From Salmonirosea aquatica (GTDB lineage: Bacteria; Bacteroidota; Bacteroidia; Cytophagales; Spirosomataceae), in the NCBI RefSeq assembly GCF_009296315.1, contig NZ_WHLY01000002.1:2046001-2110000 (forward strand): DNA of 64,000 nt, written 5' to 3'. The position numbers and the translations under genes were made by a program. This document shows, piece after piece, positions 1 to 9,385 of the stretch. How positions within the stretch are numbered: position 1 is the first letter of the stretch; every line of letters begins with the position of its first letter. The notes under the pieces were generated by a model. That model worked only from the letters and a program-made list of their open reading frames with translations, was not told where the DNA came from and ran no database searches.

Positions 1-1
1 T

Positions 2-1987
2 GGGAACGACATTCTGCTCTATCCCGAAAGCGTGGCCGAAACCATCCGGCGCATTAAGGAGGCCGTGGAACAAGGTACCATTTCCGAAAAATTCATCGAT
101 GAAAAAGTAGGCCGGATCCTAAAGGGCAAGTACTGGGCAGGTCTGGGCAATAAGCAGCCGATCGACCTGAAGAACCTATACCAGGATTTAAATAACGAGG
201 AAAGTCAGGAACTGGCCCGCGAACTGAGTGAAGCCTCCGTAACGGTGGTGCGCAACGACGGCAACCTGATTCCCTTCGGTTCGTTAGAAACGACCAAGGT
301 AGCATCCGTCACCATCGGGGCGGGACCAGGTACGGCCTTCCAGAAAATGATGAGTCACTACGCCCCGATACGGCATCTGATTTTTGAGGACAAGCCTAAT
401 AGCGAACAAGAAATCACTGAGATGCTGACTTACCTGGAGCCTTATGATGCCGTAGTGGTAGGTGTGCACGGAATCAGCAACTCGCCTCGCCGCCGTCATG
501 GTATCTCCAATGGTACGGTCGATTTCGTCACCCGACTTAAAGGCCAGGGCAAGAAAGTAGCCTTGTGCCTGTTCGGCTCACCTTATAGCATCAAGTTTTT
601 CCCGCCGACGGATGCCCTGCTTTGCGCCAATGAAGACAATGAAACCACCGAGCAAGTCACCTCGCAGATTCTGTTCGGTGCGCTACCCGCGCGGGGTAGC
701 CTGCCCGTATCGGTAGGGGGGTACCTTTCCGGTGCCTTTGCCGAAACAACCGTACTGGATCGCATGAGTTATGGTACACCCGAAAGCGTGGGCATGAATG
801 GGATCATGCTGCGCAAAATTGACGATGTCGTAGCCGATGCCATCGGCCAACAGGTATTTCCAGGCTGTGAACTGGTGGTAGCCCGCAAGGGAAAAATCGT
901 GTATTCCAAGGCTTACGGTACCCTCAACTACCGGACGGGGGAGCGCGTAACGCCCGAAACGCTGTATGATGTGGCCTCGGTCACCAAGGTGTCGGCCACG
1001 CTACAAGCGGTTATGTGGCTCTATGATCAGAAGAAACTTGATCTGGATCAGAAGGCATCCGTTTATCTATCCGAACTGAAAGGTACCAACAAGCAGAACT
1101 TCACCATACGCGACCTGCTCCTCCATCGCGCGGGGCTGGTTTCTTTTTATCCCACACTCTGGGGAAAAACCATGACAGGGGGTGGAGGCCTGCTGCCCGA
1201 ATATTACAGCTCCGTGCAGGATAGCTCCTATTATCTGCAAGTGGCCCCCAAGCTATTCGCCCGACCTATGCTCCGCGATTCGGTGTGGAAGTGGGTCATC
1301 GCATCGCCCCTCAGCAACCGCCGCGACCGCTCCGGTCGGTACGCCTATGTGTACAGTGATTTGGGTTTCCTTACCTTACAAAAAGTAGTGGAACGGTTGA
1401 CCGGACAGCCGCTGGATATTTTCGTTCACAAAACGTTTTATGAGCCCCTGGGCTTATCCGCGCTGGGATTCAATCCGCTGCGCCGATTCCCCGCCGAGCG
1501 CATCGCCCCCACCGAGCAGGATTATCGCTTCCGCAGTCAGTTGCTGCAAGGTACCGTACACGACCAGATGGCCGCCATTCAGGGGGGCGTATCGGGGCAT
1601 GCCGGATTATTCGGCACGGCTACCGACCTGGCCACGCTGATGCAGATGGACCTGTGGAAAGGCAAATACGGAGGCAGGCAGTATTTCCAGCCCGGTACGG
1701 TGCCTGCTTTCACGCGCCTGGCCGACGAGGCGAGCCATCGCGGGCTGGGTTGGGACAAAGTACCCGCTTCGGGCAACAGTTCGTATGTTTCAGATCGGGC
1801 ATCGGCCAATTCATTCGGCCATACGGGTTTTACGGGGGCAATGGTCTGGACGGATCCCGATGAAGAATTGATTTTCGTGTTCTTATCCAACCGCGTTCAT
1901 CCCGATCCGGAAAACAAAGGGATTTCTACGCACCGCACCCGCCGAAAAATCCACGATATTATTTACGAATCTCTCATTCAGTCCTAG
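2..1987 (+). CDS. GH3-type glycosidase / beta-lactamase-family fusion (5' truncated by window edge)
   Basis: Reading frame is open from base 2, so the gene begins upstream; 661 residues are visible. The first ~45 residues (GNDILLYP, then a helix ending KGKYWAGL) match the end of the GH3 TIM-barrel of NagZ-like beta-N-acetylhexosaminidases, and the next ~190 resemble the GH3 C-terminal alpha/beta sandwich. From about residue 260 a serine beta-lactamase/esterase domain follows, with SVTK as the SxxK nucleophile motif, a YSD in the YxN position and HTGFTG in the third-motif position. GH3-beta-lactamase fusions are known in Bacteroidota and are thought to act on peptidoglycan sugars in the periplasm. 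The signal peptide and GH3 catalytic Asp would lie outside the window. Stop at 1985-1987, followed by a hairpin. Confidence 0.85.
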   Translation, partial: GNDILLYPESVAETIRRIKEAVEQGTISEKFIDEKVGRILKGKYWAGLGNKQPIDLKNLYQDLNNEESQELARELSEASVTVVRNDGNLIPFGSLETTKVASVTIGAGPGTAFQKMMSHYAPIRHLIFEDKPNSEQEITEMLTYLEPYDAVVVGVHGISNSPRRRHGISNGTVDFVTRLKGQGKKVALCLFGSPYSIKFFPPTDALLCANEDNETTEQVTSQILFGALPARGSLPVSVGGYLSGAFAETTVLDRMSYGTPESVGMNGIMLRKIDDVVADAIGQQVFPGCELVVARKGKIVYSKAYGTLNYRTGERVTPETLYDVASVTKVSATLQAVMWLYDQKKLDLDQKASVYLSELKGTNKQNFTIRDLLLHRAGLVSFYPTLWGKTMTGGGGLLPEYYSSVQDSSYYLQVAPKLFARPMLRDSVWKWVIASPLSNRRDRSGRYAYVYSDLGFLTLQKVVERLTGQPLDIFVHKTFYEPLGLSALGFNPLRRFPAERIAPTEQDYRFRSQLLQGTVHDQMAAIQGGVSGHAGLFGTATDLATLMQMDLWKGKYGGRQYFQPGTVPAFTRLADEASHRGLGWDKVPASGNSSYVSDRASANSFGHTGFTGAMVWTDPDEELIFVFLSNRVHPDPENKGISTHRTRRKIHDIIYESLIQS

Positions 1988-2014
1988 TAGGCGCTCCATT
2001 TCGATCTTCCTCCA

Positions 2015-2053
2015 CCACCGTAGGTTCGCCCCAAATGGGTGCACCTACGGTGG
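2015..2053 (+). terminator. Inverted repeat between the GH3 fusion and the adhesin
   Basis: The 11-nt arm CCACCGTAGGT (2015-2025) pairs perfectly with ACCTACGGTGG (2043-2053). The 17-nt loop can pair further through CCC/GGG. A weak T stretch (GCATTT) and then an A-run follow, so it may work as a terminator on either strand. Confidence 0.5.
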
Positions 2054-2140
2054 CTTGCATTTAAAAAAAAGCTACCTTTATCCGCAAAATTTACCCGGAC
2101 TGGTTGGGTATTGTCAATTCTACAAAACACAAATTACCGT

Positions 2141-5100
2141 ATGCAAGATAGATTTTTTACTCACTGGATTTTAGCGGGGCTGATAGGAATGGGATTGATC
2201 AGTGGGTCAAATGCGCAGACAATTACCACGGGTACCCTGGCGGTATCCGAACTCTGCGTTCCGTCCACTTTATCAGTTCCTTTCACAAAAACAGGTACCT
2301 TCGGAGCAGGCAATTCCTTCAGCGTGGAACTGTCCGGACCTACGGGCAGCTTCGATTCGCCTCGCGTTCTGGCTGGTTCCGGGGTGACAAGCCCCTTAAG
2401 CGTCACGCTTCCCGGCGATGTAGTCAATGGAACCGGGTACAAGGTAAGGGTCGTTGCCAGTGATCCTCAGGACGTGAGATCGACAAGTCCCTCCACACTT
2501 ACCCTCCAGCAGGTACCTGCTGCACCCGCTGTTACTACCACCGCTTATACCTACTGTATTGGCGCTACCGCCCTTCCACTCAGTGCAACAGCCTCGGACG
2601 GAAATTCTCTGAAATGGTACGATAGCGGGGGCAGCTCACTGGCCTCGGCCCCCGTACCTTCTACTACCATAGCGGGCACTCAGACTTACGCCGTAGCGCA
2701 GGCCACATCCGCCGGCTGTACGAGCGCCAAAGTGACCATCACGGTACAGGTTATTTCGCCACCCCTGGCTCCTACCACCAGTCCCGTACAAGTTTGCGAA
2801 GGAGGAGTAGCCACTCCCCTTACTGCGGGTGGAAATTCCCTGAGGTGGTATGATGCCGCCGATAACCCACTTCCGGGTGCTCCCATTCCCAGCAACACGA
2901 CTCCCTCTACTTATAAGGTTTCGCAGACGGCCTTTGGGTGCGAAAGTGCCAAGAGTATAATAAATGTTTCCATAACGCCCCGCCCTACCCCGCCCGGGGT
3001 CACGGCCAGCTACACCTACTGTTCCGGGCAGACCATCCCGCCGCTGACGGCCACAGGCAGCGGGCTGAAATGGTACGACGCCAGCGACAGCCCCCTAGGA
3101 AGCGCCCCCACGCCTTCGAACACGGCCGGGTCCAGCTATAAGGTGAGCCAGACCGTCAACGGCTGCGAGAGTGACAAGGCTACTATTTCTGTCAACATTA
3201 CCCAAACGCCGGCCCCAACGGCCACTACCTCTGTTGAGTACTGCGCCGGTCAGCCAGCCGCCGTACTGACGGCCACAGGCACCGACCTGAAATGGTACGC
3301 CGGCCCCACAGGAGGCAGCGGCTCAACCACCGCCCCCACGCCCAACACCGCCGCCGCAGGTACCACGGACTACTACGTGAGTCAGACCCTGAACGGCTGC
3401 GAGAGCGCACGCACCAAAATCACCGTGGTGGTCAAGGCCGTGCCGATCACCCCCGGCGTGAGCGCGCTCAGCGTGTGTGAGGGGGTCTCAGCAGGCCCGC
3501 TGACAGCCAACGGCACAAACCTGCTATGGTACACCGCCGCCACAGGTGGAAGCGGCTCGGGCACAGCCCCCGCGCCTAGCACGGCCGCCGCGGGTAGCAA
3601 CTCCTACTACGTCAGCCAGACGGTCAACGGCTGCGAGAGTCCCCGTGCCAAACTTGATGTGACGGTTCTAGCTAAACCCGCCCCGCCCGGCGTCACGGCC
3701 AGCTACACCTACTGCTCGGGGCAGACCATCCCGCCGCTGACGGCCACAGGCAGCGGGCTGAAATGGTACGACGCCAGCGATAATCCTCTAGGGAGTGCCC
3801 CCACGCCTTCGAACACGACCGGGTCCAGCTACAAGGTGAGCCAGACCGTCAACGGCTGCGAAAGCGACAAGGCTACTATTTCTGTCAACATTACCCAAAC
3901 ACCGGTCCCAACGGCCACTACCTTTATTCAGTATTGCCTGGGAGAAACCGCTGCAGCTCTCACAGCCACGGGTACCAACTTGAAATGGTACGACAAGGCT
4001 TCAGGGGGAACAGCGCTGGCGGGTGCCCCCACACCTTCTACCGCCGCACCGGCTGCTCTGGAATATTTTGTAAGCCAAACTCAGAATGGTTGCGAAAGCG
4101 ATAGGATCAAGATCACGGTACTTATCAAATCGGTACCGGCAGCACCCGTTGTAAATCCAATCACTTTGTGCGAAGGCTCAACTACCCCTGCACTTACTGC
4201 TACGGGTTCTGACCTGATGTGGTACAGAGAAGCGACCGGTGGAAGCGGAAACTCAAATCCGCCAGTTGTCAATACGGGAACAGCGGGTGCTTCATCCTAC
4301 TACGTGACTCAGACCGTCAACGGCTGCGAGAGCCCCCGTGCCAAACTGGATGTGACGGTCAAGGTAACGCCTCCTGCCCCTACCACAGCCGCCAATGTAC
4401 CGTTTTGTATTGGTGCCCCCGAAACGACCCTGACCGCCACGGGAACCGCCCTCACCTGGTATCAGAATAGCACTGCTTTGGCCAAGGCTCCGGTTCCATC
4501 GACTAAGACGGCAGGTACCACGGTCTATCAGGTGAGCCAGACCATCAACGGCTGCGAAAGCCCCAAGGCGACCATCACCGTGACGGTCTATAGAACCAAC
4601 CTACCTGCAGTCACCTCACCCGTGGAATATTGCAACAATGAGCCTGCAATTCCATTGGTCGCAACCGGGACCTCACTAAAATGGTATGATTCATCCACCG
4701 GGGGAACAGCCTCTACCACGACGCCTACACCCAGTACAAGCGCTGTAAAAACAACTACCTACTATGTCACTCAAACTCAAAACAATTGTGAAAGTGACCG
4801 TGCGCGAATCGATGTGCTGGTAAAGCCTATTCCTGTACAGCCCACCATTGCGGCCACAACTCCCGTTTGTCAGCAGGGGACAGTCCCATTGCTGGTAAGC
4901 GCAGTTAGTGGTATTACAGGTACGCTAAAATGGTACGAAGCTGCTACAGGCGGTACGGGCTCCGGCACGGTACCTAAGCCTTCTGCTGACAATGCGGGAA
5001 CGATCACCTATTATGTCACGCAGACGGTAAATAATTGTGAAAGCCCCCGTGCCGTACTTACGCAGGAGATCAAAGCACTTCCCACCCGGCCCACGGTTAC

Positions 5101-7147
5101 CACTCCTCTCGACCTGTGTGAGAAAGGTGCCGCTCAGCCTCTTTCCGCCACGGGAGAAAACTTAAAATGGTATTCGGTTGCCTCGGGCGGAAATCCCTCG
5201 ACAACGGCTCCTACACCCAGTACTGCTTCGGTGACTAACACTTCTTTTTACGTAAGCCAAACCACATTGTATCCTGTTGGCTCCGGCAGTCTGGCCTGTG
5301 AAGGGCCGCGCGCTAAAATCGATGTCCAGGTCAACCCGCTGCCTGGCCTACCTGCCGTCACTCCTCAGGTTATCTGTCAGGAGCGACAGGATCGGAACAT
5401 TTCGTTTACAGCCAATGGTGAAAATTTGAAATGGTATCCGGCGGCCTCCGGAGGAAGTCCGCTCGACGGTACGCCCTCGGTCAACGTAAAAGAAGCTCAG
5501 GAAAAGGCGTATTACGTGAGCCAGACTACCGCCAAAGGATGCGAAGGCAGCCGGGCCGAAGTAAAAATCCGCGTGAAGCGCCTGCCCGGCTTACCCGGTG
5601 TAACGCCCTCGATTGAGTACTGCCAGTTTGATAAGCCCAACCCGCTCACGGCCACTCCCGAAAGTAACGCAGTCTTAAACTGGTACGGTACCAACGCCAG
5701 TGGAGGTACCTCGTCCGGGGTAGCACCTACCCCTTCTACGGATACGGGCGGCACAACGGACTTCTACCTGAGCCAAACCCTCGAAGGCTGTGAGGGAGAC
5801 CGCACCTCGATCAAGGTTTTAGTCAAAACGACTCCGAAACCCGGCGTAACAACTCCTGTGGAATACTGCCAGAATGTTACTGCCCAGCCTCTTTCGGCCC
5901 AGGGTTCTAAGCTGAAATGGTACCGTGAAGCGACTGCCACCGAATCGCAGCCCAACCCTTTCACACCATTCACAGCCAGTGTAGGTTCCTATGCTTTTTA
6001 CGTTACCCAAACCGGCGACAATGGCTGCGAAAGTCCGAAAGAGAAAATCGATGTCCGCATCAAGCCGTTGCCTTCCGCCACCATCAGCGGCGACAATTCG
6101 ATCGGTCTGGGGCAATCGGCTGAAATACTTGTGACGTTCACTGGCGACGGTCCCTGGGATTATACGCTCTCCAACAACTTGACCATGAAAGGAGTCACTG
6201 AGAACCCTCAAAGGATTACCGTGACCCCCGAACGCACCACTACCTACACCGTGACTGAGGTAGCCAACGCCTGCGGCAAGGGAATACCGAACGGCAGCGC
6301 CATGGTCACGGTACGGATACCGACCATCAGTACCGGTAACCCGACGATTGCCAATCTTTGTGCCGGGACGTCCTTTACGCTGCCTTTCCAGGCGTCGGGC
6401 GATTTCGTGACGGGTAATAAGTTCAACGTGCAGATCTCCCTGACCGATGCCGATGAAGGGTTCCGCACCATACCTACCGTTCGCCAGGGCAATGATGCCA
6501 TCGCTACGGTACCTGATACCCTTCCGGGCGGCAACTATTACGTACGTGTAGTGGGAGAAAGTCCGCAGTTCATTATTAAGGGTAGCGTGAGCCCGGTAAC
6601 GGTAACCGTAAAACCGCGGCCTACCGCCACGCTGACGGGCAGTACTACCATCCTAATCGGCGAAACCGCCACGGTCAACGTCGCATTCACGGGGGATGGC
6701 CCCTGGACGTTCCGATTCAATGATGGAATTCGGGATTCGCTGATCACCACCAGTGTTACGCCCTTCGTCATTGTGGTCAAGCCCAGCGCCACAACTACCT
6801 ATTCGCTCAGCACGGTATCGAATCAGTGCGGCATGGGCAATGTGTCAGGTACGGCGCGCATTCAGGTAGACCCCATCCTGGCTAATGAACCTACCTTTTC
6901 GGCGACCTGGCTTAAGGTGTACCCCAGTCCCGTCCAAACCATTTGTGTAGTGGAAATGGATACCCCTCCGGCCACAGGAGAAGCGCAGCTGCAGGTTTTT
7001 GACACGAGGGGGCGCTCGGTATTTAACCAAAAAATTCACGCGGCCCGGACGGAAGTGGATTTCACCTCCCAGCCGACAGGACTTTATTTCCTGAAAATCG
7101 AGAACGGAGGCCGGACGGCGGTTCGCCGGATTATTAAGCAGGACTGA
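2141..7147 (+). CDS. Giant T9SS-secreted adhesin with 15 Ig-like repeats
   Basis: Start taken at ATG 2141 because it opens a clean signal peptide (MQDRFFTHW, hydrophobic core, cleavage after SNA-Q); the frame is open upstream but that part is not signal-like. 1668 aa. After an N-terminal beta domain (~25-135) come 15 tandem repeats of ~75-80 residues, each with a YC or VC near the start, L-ATG-LKWYD in the middle, YYVSQT and then NGCES. The two Cys per repeat suggest disulfide-bonded Ig-like modules of the CHU_C-associated type. Three more beta domains (two near-copies with TGDGPW) precede a C-terminal sorting domain with YPSPV, GLYFLKI and a basic tail, typical of T9SS cargo. Likely a surface adhesin or gliding-related protein. 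A strong hairpin ends the unit. Confidence 0.85.
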   Translation: MQDRFFTHWILAGLIGMGLISGSNAQTITTGTLAVSELCVPSTLSVPFTKTGTFGAGNSFSVELSGPTGSFDSPRVLAGSGVTSPLSVTLPGDVVNGTGYKVRVVASDPQDVRSTSPSTLTLQQVPAAPAVTTTAYTYCIGATALPLSATASDGNSLKWYDSGGSSLASAPVPSTTIAGTQTYAVAQATSAGCTSAKVTITVQVISPPLAPTTSPVQVCEGGVATPLTAGGNSLRWYDAADNPLPGAPIPSNTTPSTYKVSQTAFGCESAKSIINVSITPRPTPPGVTASYTYCSGQTIPPLTATGSGLKWYDASDSPLGSAPTPSNTAGSSYKVSQTVNGCESDKATISVNITQTPAPTATTSVEYCAGQPAAVLTATGTDLKWYAGPTGGSGSTTAPTPNTAAAGTTDYYVSQTLNGCESARTKITVVVKAVPITPGVSALSVCEGVSAGPLTANGTNLLWYTAATGGSGSGTAPAPSTAAAGSNSYYVSQTVNGCESPRAKLDVTVLAKPAPPGVTASYTYCSGQTIPPLTATGSGLKWYDASDNPLGSAPTPSNTTGSSYKVSQTVNGCESDKATISVNITQTPVPTATTFIQYCLGETAAALTATGTNLKWYDKASGGTALAGAPTPSTAAPAALEYFVSQTQNGCESDRIKITVLIKSVPAAPVVNPITLCEGSTTPALTATGSDLMWYREATGGSGNSNPPVVNTGTAGASSYYVTQTVNGCESPRAKLDVTVKVTPPAPTTAANVPFCIGAPETTLTATGTALTWYQNSTALAKAPVPSTKTAGTTVYQVSQTINGCESPKATITVTVYRTNLPAVTSPVEYCNNEPAIPLVATGTSLKWYDSSTGGTASTTTPTPSTSAVKTTTYYVTQTQNNCESDRARIDVLVKPIPVQPTIAATTPVCQQGTVPLLVSAVSGITGTLKWYEAATGGTGSGTVPKPSADNAGTITYYVTQTVNNCESPRAVLTQEIKALPTRPTVTTPLDLCEKGAAQPLSATGENLKWYSVASGGNPSTTAPTPSTASVTNTSFYVSQTTLYPVGSGSLACEGPRAKIDVQVNPLPGLPAVTPQVICQERQDRNISFTANGENLKWYPAASGGSPLDGTPSVNVKEAQEKAYYVSQTTAKGCEGSRAEVKIRVKRLPGLPGVTPSIEYCQFDKPNPLTATPESNAVLNWYGTNASGGTSSGVAPTPSTDTGGTTDFYLSQTLEGCEGDRTSIKVLVKTTPKPGVTTPVEYCQNVTAQPLSAQGSKLKWYREATATESQPNPFTPFTASVGSYAFYVTQTGDNGCESPKEKIDVRIKPLPSATISGDNSIGLGQSAEILVTFTGDGPWDYTLSNNLTMKGVTENPQRITVTPERTTTYTVTEVANACGKGIPNGSAMVTVRIPTISTGNPTIANLCAGTSFTLPFQASGDFVTGNKFNVQISLTDADEGFRTIPTVRQGNDAIATVPDTLPGGNYYVRVVGESPQFIIKGSVSPVTVTVKPRPTATLTGSTTILIGETATVNVAFTGDGPWTFRFNDGIRDSLITTSVTPFVIVVKPSATTTYSLSTVSNQCGMGNVSGTARIQVDPILANEPTFSATWLKVYPSPVQTICVVEMDTPPATGEAQLQVFDTRGRSVFNQKIHAARTEVDFTSQPTGLYFLKIENGGRTAVRRIIKQD
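2998..3910 (+). repeat. Near-identical intragenic direct repeats in the adhesin
   Basis: The stretch around 2999-3230 (repeat 3 and the start of 4) is repeated almost base for base at about 3697-3925 (repeat 6 and the start of 7), with only scattered synonymous changes, whereas neighbouring repeats differ widely. This points to recent duplication or gene conversion of a two-to-three-module block. Confidence 0.8.
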
Positions 7148-7192
7148 CCTCTCTGTTGAGAGTAGTGCCAGTAACGTTATAGTGTTATTTTG

Positions 7193-7224
7193 AAAAGCGA
7201 GGGGATGCACGCTCCTCGCTTTTT
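7193..7224 (+). terminator. Rho-independent terminator of the adhesin gene
   Basis: AAAAGCGAGG (7193-7202) pairs with CCTCGCTTTT (7215-7224) across a short loop and ends in a T tract, 45 bp after the adhesin stop codon. Confidence 0.8.
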
Positions 7225-7244
7225 CATTCCTATATCACCTACGT

Positions 7245-7688
7245 ATGAACCCTTTTTCCCACGAGTACTTCATGGAGCAAGCCCTCGATTTGGCACAACA
7301 GGCGGCCGAGTCGGGTGAAATTCCCGTGGGTGCCCTGGTAGTGTGCCGACAGCGCGTCATCGGCAAAGGCTACAATCAGACCGAACAACTGAACGATGTG
7401 ACGGCCCACGCTGAAATGATGGCCCTAACTGCCGCCTCGCAATACCTCGGCGCCAAGTACCTTACCGATTGTACACTGTACGTGACGCTGGAACCCTGCG
7501 TGATGTGCGCTGGCGCGATTTTTTGGGCACAGCTGGCACAAGTGGTGTTCGGAGCCAGGGACGAGCGCAGGGGTTTTACACATGTCTCACCTACCCTGCT
7601 TCATCCCAAAACCCGTCTGCTGGGGGGGGTCGGAGCCGAACAGTCCCAGGCCATGCTTCTTAAGTTTTTCCGGGGGCTCAGAACATAA
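7245..7688 (+). CDS. tadA: tRNA-specific adenosine(34) deaminase TadA
   Basis: 147 aa, the usual TadA length. It deaminates A34 to inosine in the wobble position of tRNA-Arg(ACG). The zinc site is visible: HAE (His ligand plus proton-shuttle Glu) around residue 62 and PCVMC (two Cys ligands) around residue 92. The start at ATG 7245 gives the normal N-terminus (HEYFMEQALDLAQQA). It stands alone between the adhesin terminator and sodA, on the same strand, with 67 bp to sodA. Essential in most bacteria; no oddities seen. Confidence 0.95.
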   Translation: MNPFSHEYFMEQALDLAQQAAESGEIPVGALVVCRQRVIGKGYNQTEQLNDVTAHAEMMALTAASQYLGAKYLTDCTLYVTLEPCVMCAGAIFWAQLAQVVFGARDERRGFTHVSPTLLHPKTRLLGGVGAEQSQAMLLKFFRGLRT

Positions 7689-7755
7689 ATTTCGATTCCA
7701 CTGTTAGTTAAACCAGCTAAACATATTTTTTGAACCTTACTAAACCAAAACTAAA

Positions 7756-8364
7756 ATGGCTTTTACCTTAGATCCCCTACCTTACTCTAACGATGCCCTG
7801 GAACCCAATATCGATGCCAAAACCATGGAAATTCACCATGACAAGCACCACCAGGCGTATGTAAATAACCTGAATGCCGCCGTAGAAGGTACCGAAATGG
7901 CGGGCAAAAGCATAGATGAACTCATGGCTACAGTCAGTACGCTTCCCGTGGCGGTGCGTAACAACGGCGGCGGCCACTGGAACCATAGCTTCTTCTGGAA
8001 AACCCTCAGTGGCGACGGTGGCGGAAAACCCACCGGTGAGCTGGCCAGCGCCATTGACACGAAATTTGGCTCATTCGACGCATTCAAGGACGAATTCAAA
8101 AAAGCGGCCGGTAGCCGTTTCGGATCGGGCTGGGCGTGGCTCATTCGGACCGAAGGTGGCGATTTATCCGTGGTTTCTACTCCCAACCAGGACAATCCGC
8201 TGATGGACCTGGCAGAGGCCAAAGGTACCCCCATCATTGGACTTGACGTATGGGAGCACGCCTACTACCTCAAATACCAGAACAAGCGTCCTGATTATGT
8301 GGATGCCTACTGGAATGTAGTGGACTGGAAAGCCGCCGAAGCCAACTACCAGGCAGCTAAATAA
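7756..8364 (+). CDS. sodA: Superoxide dismutase, Mn-type by sequence
   Basis: 202 aa cytosolic Fe/Mn superoxide dismutase converting superoxide to peroxide and oxygen. Metal ligands are H27 (IHHDKHH), H77 (GGHWNH), D164 and H168 (DVWEHAYY). The second-sphere signature is Mn-like: Gly at position 73 and the active-site Gln at 145 (TPNQDNP), rather than the early Gln of Fe enzymes; cambialistic use cannot be excluded. No signal peptide. A 15-bp hairpin with a T tract follows. Its position beside the CarH/carotenoid genes fits an oxidative or light stress neighbourhood, but it has its own transcription unit. Confidence 0.95.
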   Translation: MAFTLDPLPYSNDALEPNIDAKTMEIHHDKHHQAYVNNLNAAVEGTEMAGKSIDELMATVSTLPVAVRNNGGGHWNHSFFWKTLSGDGGGKPTGELASAIDTKFGSFDAFKDEFKKAAGSRFGSGWAWLIRTEGGDLSVVSTPNQDNPLMDLAEAKGTPIIGLDVWEHAYYLKYQNKRPDYVDAYWNVVDWKAAEANYQAAK

Positions 8365-8389
8365 GGCTGGCAGTCAGAATGGTACCCTG

Positions 8390-8447
8390 AAGGTTTGTGG
8401 CTTGTAAAAAAATCTCTCGAGGAACATTGCAAGCTGCAAACCTTTTT
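8390..8447 (+). terminator. Terminator of sodA
   Basis: AAGGTTTGTGGCTTG (8390-8404) pairs with CAAGCTGCAAACCTT (8430-8444) with two G-U wobbles, a 25-nt loop and a T tract. Confidence 0.7.
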
Positions 8448-8457
8448 CCTAATTTTG
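8427..8457 (+). promoter_or_regulatory. Bacteroidota-type promoter of tRNA-His
   Basis: The -7 element TAATTTTG (8450-8457) matches TAnnTTTG exactly. A -33 TTG lies at 8427-8429, 20 nt upstream, the canonical spacing. The expected start is just before the tRNA 5' end. The -33 element lies inside the sodA terminator stem. Confidence 0.65.
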
Positions 8458-8470
8458 TCCCTCCAAAACG

Positions 8471-8544
8471 GAGATTGTAGCTCAGCCGGTTAGAGCGCCT
8501 GATTGTGGTTCAGGAGGTCGCGGGTTCGAACCCCGTCTTTCTCC
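8471..8544 (+). tRNA. tRNA-His (anticodon GTG)
   Basis: Cloverleaf: D-arm after TAGCTC, anticodon stem CCTGA/TCAGG around loop TTGTGGT (anticodon GTG), T-arm GCGGG-TTCGAAC-CCCGT. G at 8470 can be the histidine-specific G-1 and pairs with C73 at 8544. CCA is not encoded. The acceptor stem pairs at its outer bases and at 7:66 but appears to carry two T:T mismatches at 5:68 and 6:67, which is unusual. Confidence 0.92.
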
Positions 8545-8551
8545 CGGTTTT

Positions 8552-8579
8552 AAAAACCCCGCTTGTCGGGGTTTTTTTT
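8552..8579 (+). terminator. Terminator after tRNA-His
   Basis: AAAAACCCCG pairs with CGGGGTTTTT around CTTGT, followed by more T; it starts 8 bp after the tRNA. Confidence 0.9.
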
Positions 8580-8592
8580 ATAGGTACCCTGT

Positions 8593-9255
8593 ATGCCCGA
8601 CCGCCTTCCACTCCCTTCGCCCACAACTCGCCGGACGGTCTTCACCGTACTGCCGCTGATGTATCTGGCAGGCCTTATCGGTCTCAACGTACCGGCCACG
8701 GCTACCCTCTTCGAGCTATTGACTCCTTTCAACCTGCTTGCTTCGCTGGGACTCTTGCTGCTTTTTCATACCGACTGGCGGCCTGCCTTCGGACTTTACT
8801 GCATCGCCGCCTTCAGCCTGGGGTTTCTGGCTGAGGTACTGGGCGTTCACACGGGATTGCTGTTTGGGGAATATTCGTACGGTACGGTGCTGGGTTGGAA
8901 GGTAGCCGAGGTACCCCTTATCATTGGCACCAACTGGCTCATGCTGACCTACCTATGCGGTAGCGTGGTCGATCGCCTCCCTTTGAGGGTACCCTTAAAA
9001 GTGCTGCTGGCCGCCGGGCTGATGACGCTGCTCGATGTGCTGATCGAGCCCGTAGCCGTGCATATGGGTTTTTGGGAATGGCACACGGACACTATTCCAC
9101 TATCCAACTACCTGGGATGGTATGGGGTTTCGGCGGTTGTATTTCTGCTATTTTATCTGCTTCCTTTCCGTAAAACGAACCTTCTTGCACCTTTACTGCT
9201 TCTGCTGCAGTTTCTGTTTTTCGGTTTGAACGGAGTAGCTCTGCTGCTGGGCTAG
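8593..9255 (+). CDS. CruF-like carotenoid biosynthesis membrane protein
   Basis: 220 aa, about seven hydrophobic helices, with the family signature GEYSYG-VLG-K-AEVPLIIGTNW in the middle and a DVLIEPVA-MGFW-W segment, matching the carotenoid biosynthesis protein family that includes CruF (carotenoid 1',2'-hydratase/hydroxylase) in the inner membrane. The exact reaction is not readable from sequence. ATG 8593 lies only 13 bp after the tRNA-His terminator, so transcription must come from read-through or a promoter inside the tRNA region, unless the true start is later. The next gene downstream encodes a CarH-type light sensor, the classic regulator of carotenogenesis. Confidence 0.8.
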   Translation: MPDRLPLPSPTTRRTVFTVLPLMYLAGLIGLNVPATATLFELLTPFNLLASLGLLLLFHTDWRPAFGLYCIAAFSLGFLAEVLGVHTGLLFGEYSYGTVLGWKVAEVPLIIGTNWLMLTYLCGSVVDRLPLRVPLKVLLAAGLMTLLDVLIEPVAVHMGFWEWHTDTIPLSNYLGWYGVSAVVFLLFYLLPFRKTNLLAPLLLLLQFLFFGLNGVALLLG

Positions 9256-9385
9256 GCAGCCTTTGAACAATTGTGTACTGAATCGGTTATACCGAGTAAA
9301 CGACAGGCTTTACTTCCTACTTGGGTACTTTTAAAAACAAGGCGGGGTAAAAAGCAGCCTGAACCCTCTTACCGAAAAAATCCGC

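Noticed and set aside
2990-6060. Regularly spaced repeats resembling a CRISPR array
   Set aside because: The repeats are in-frame protein modules of about 230 bp with diverged copies, not short identical repeats with unique spacers, and no cas genes are present.
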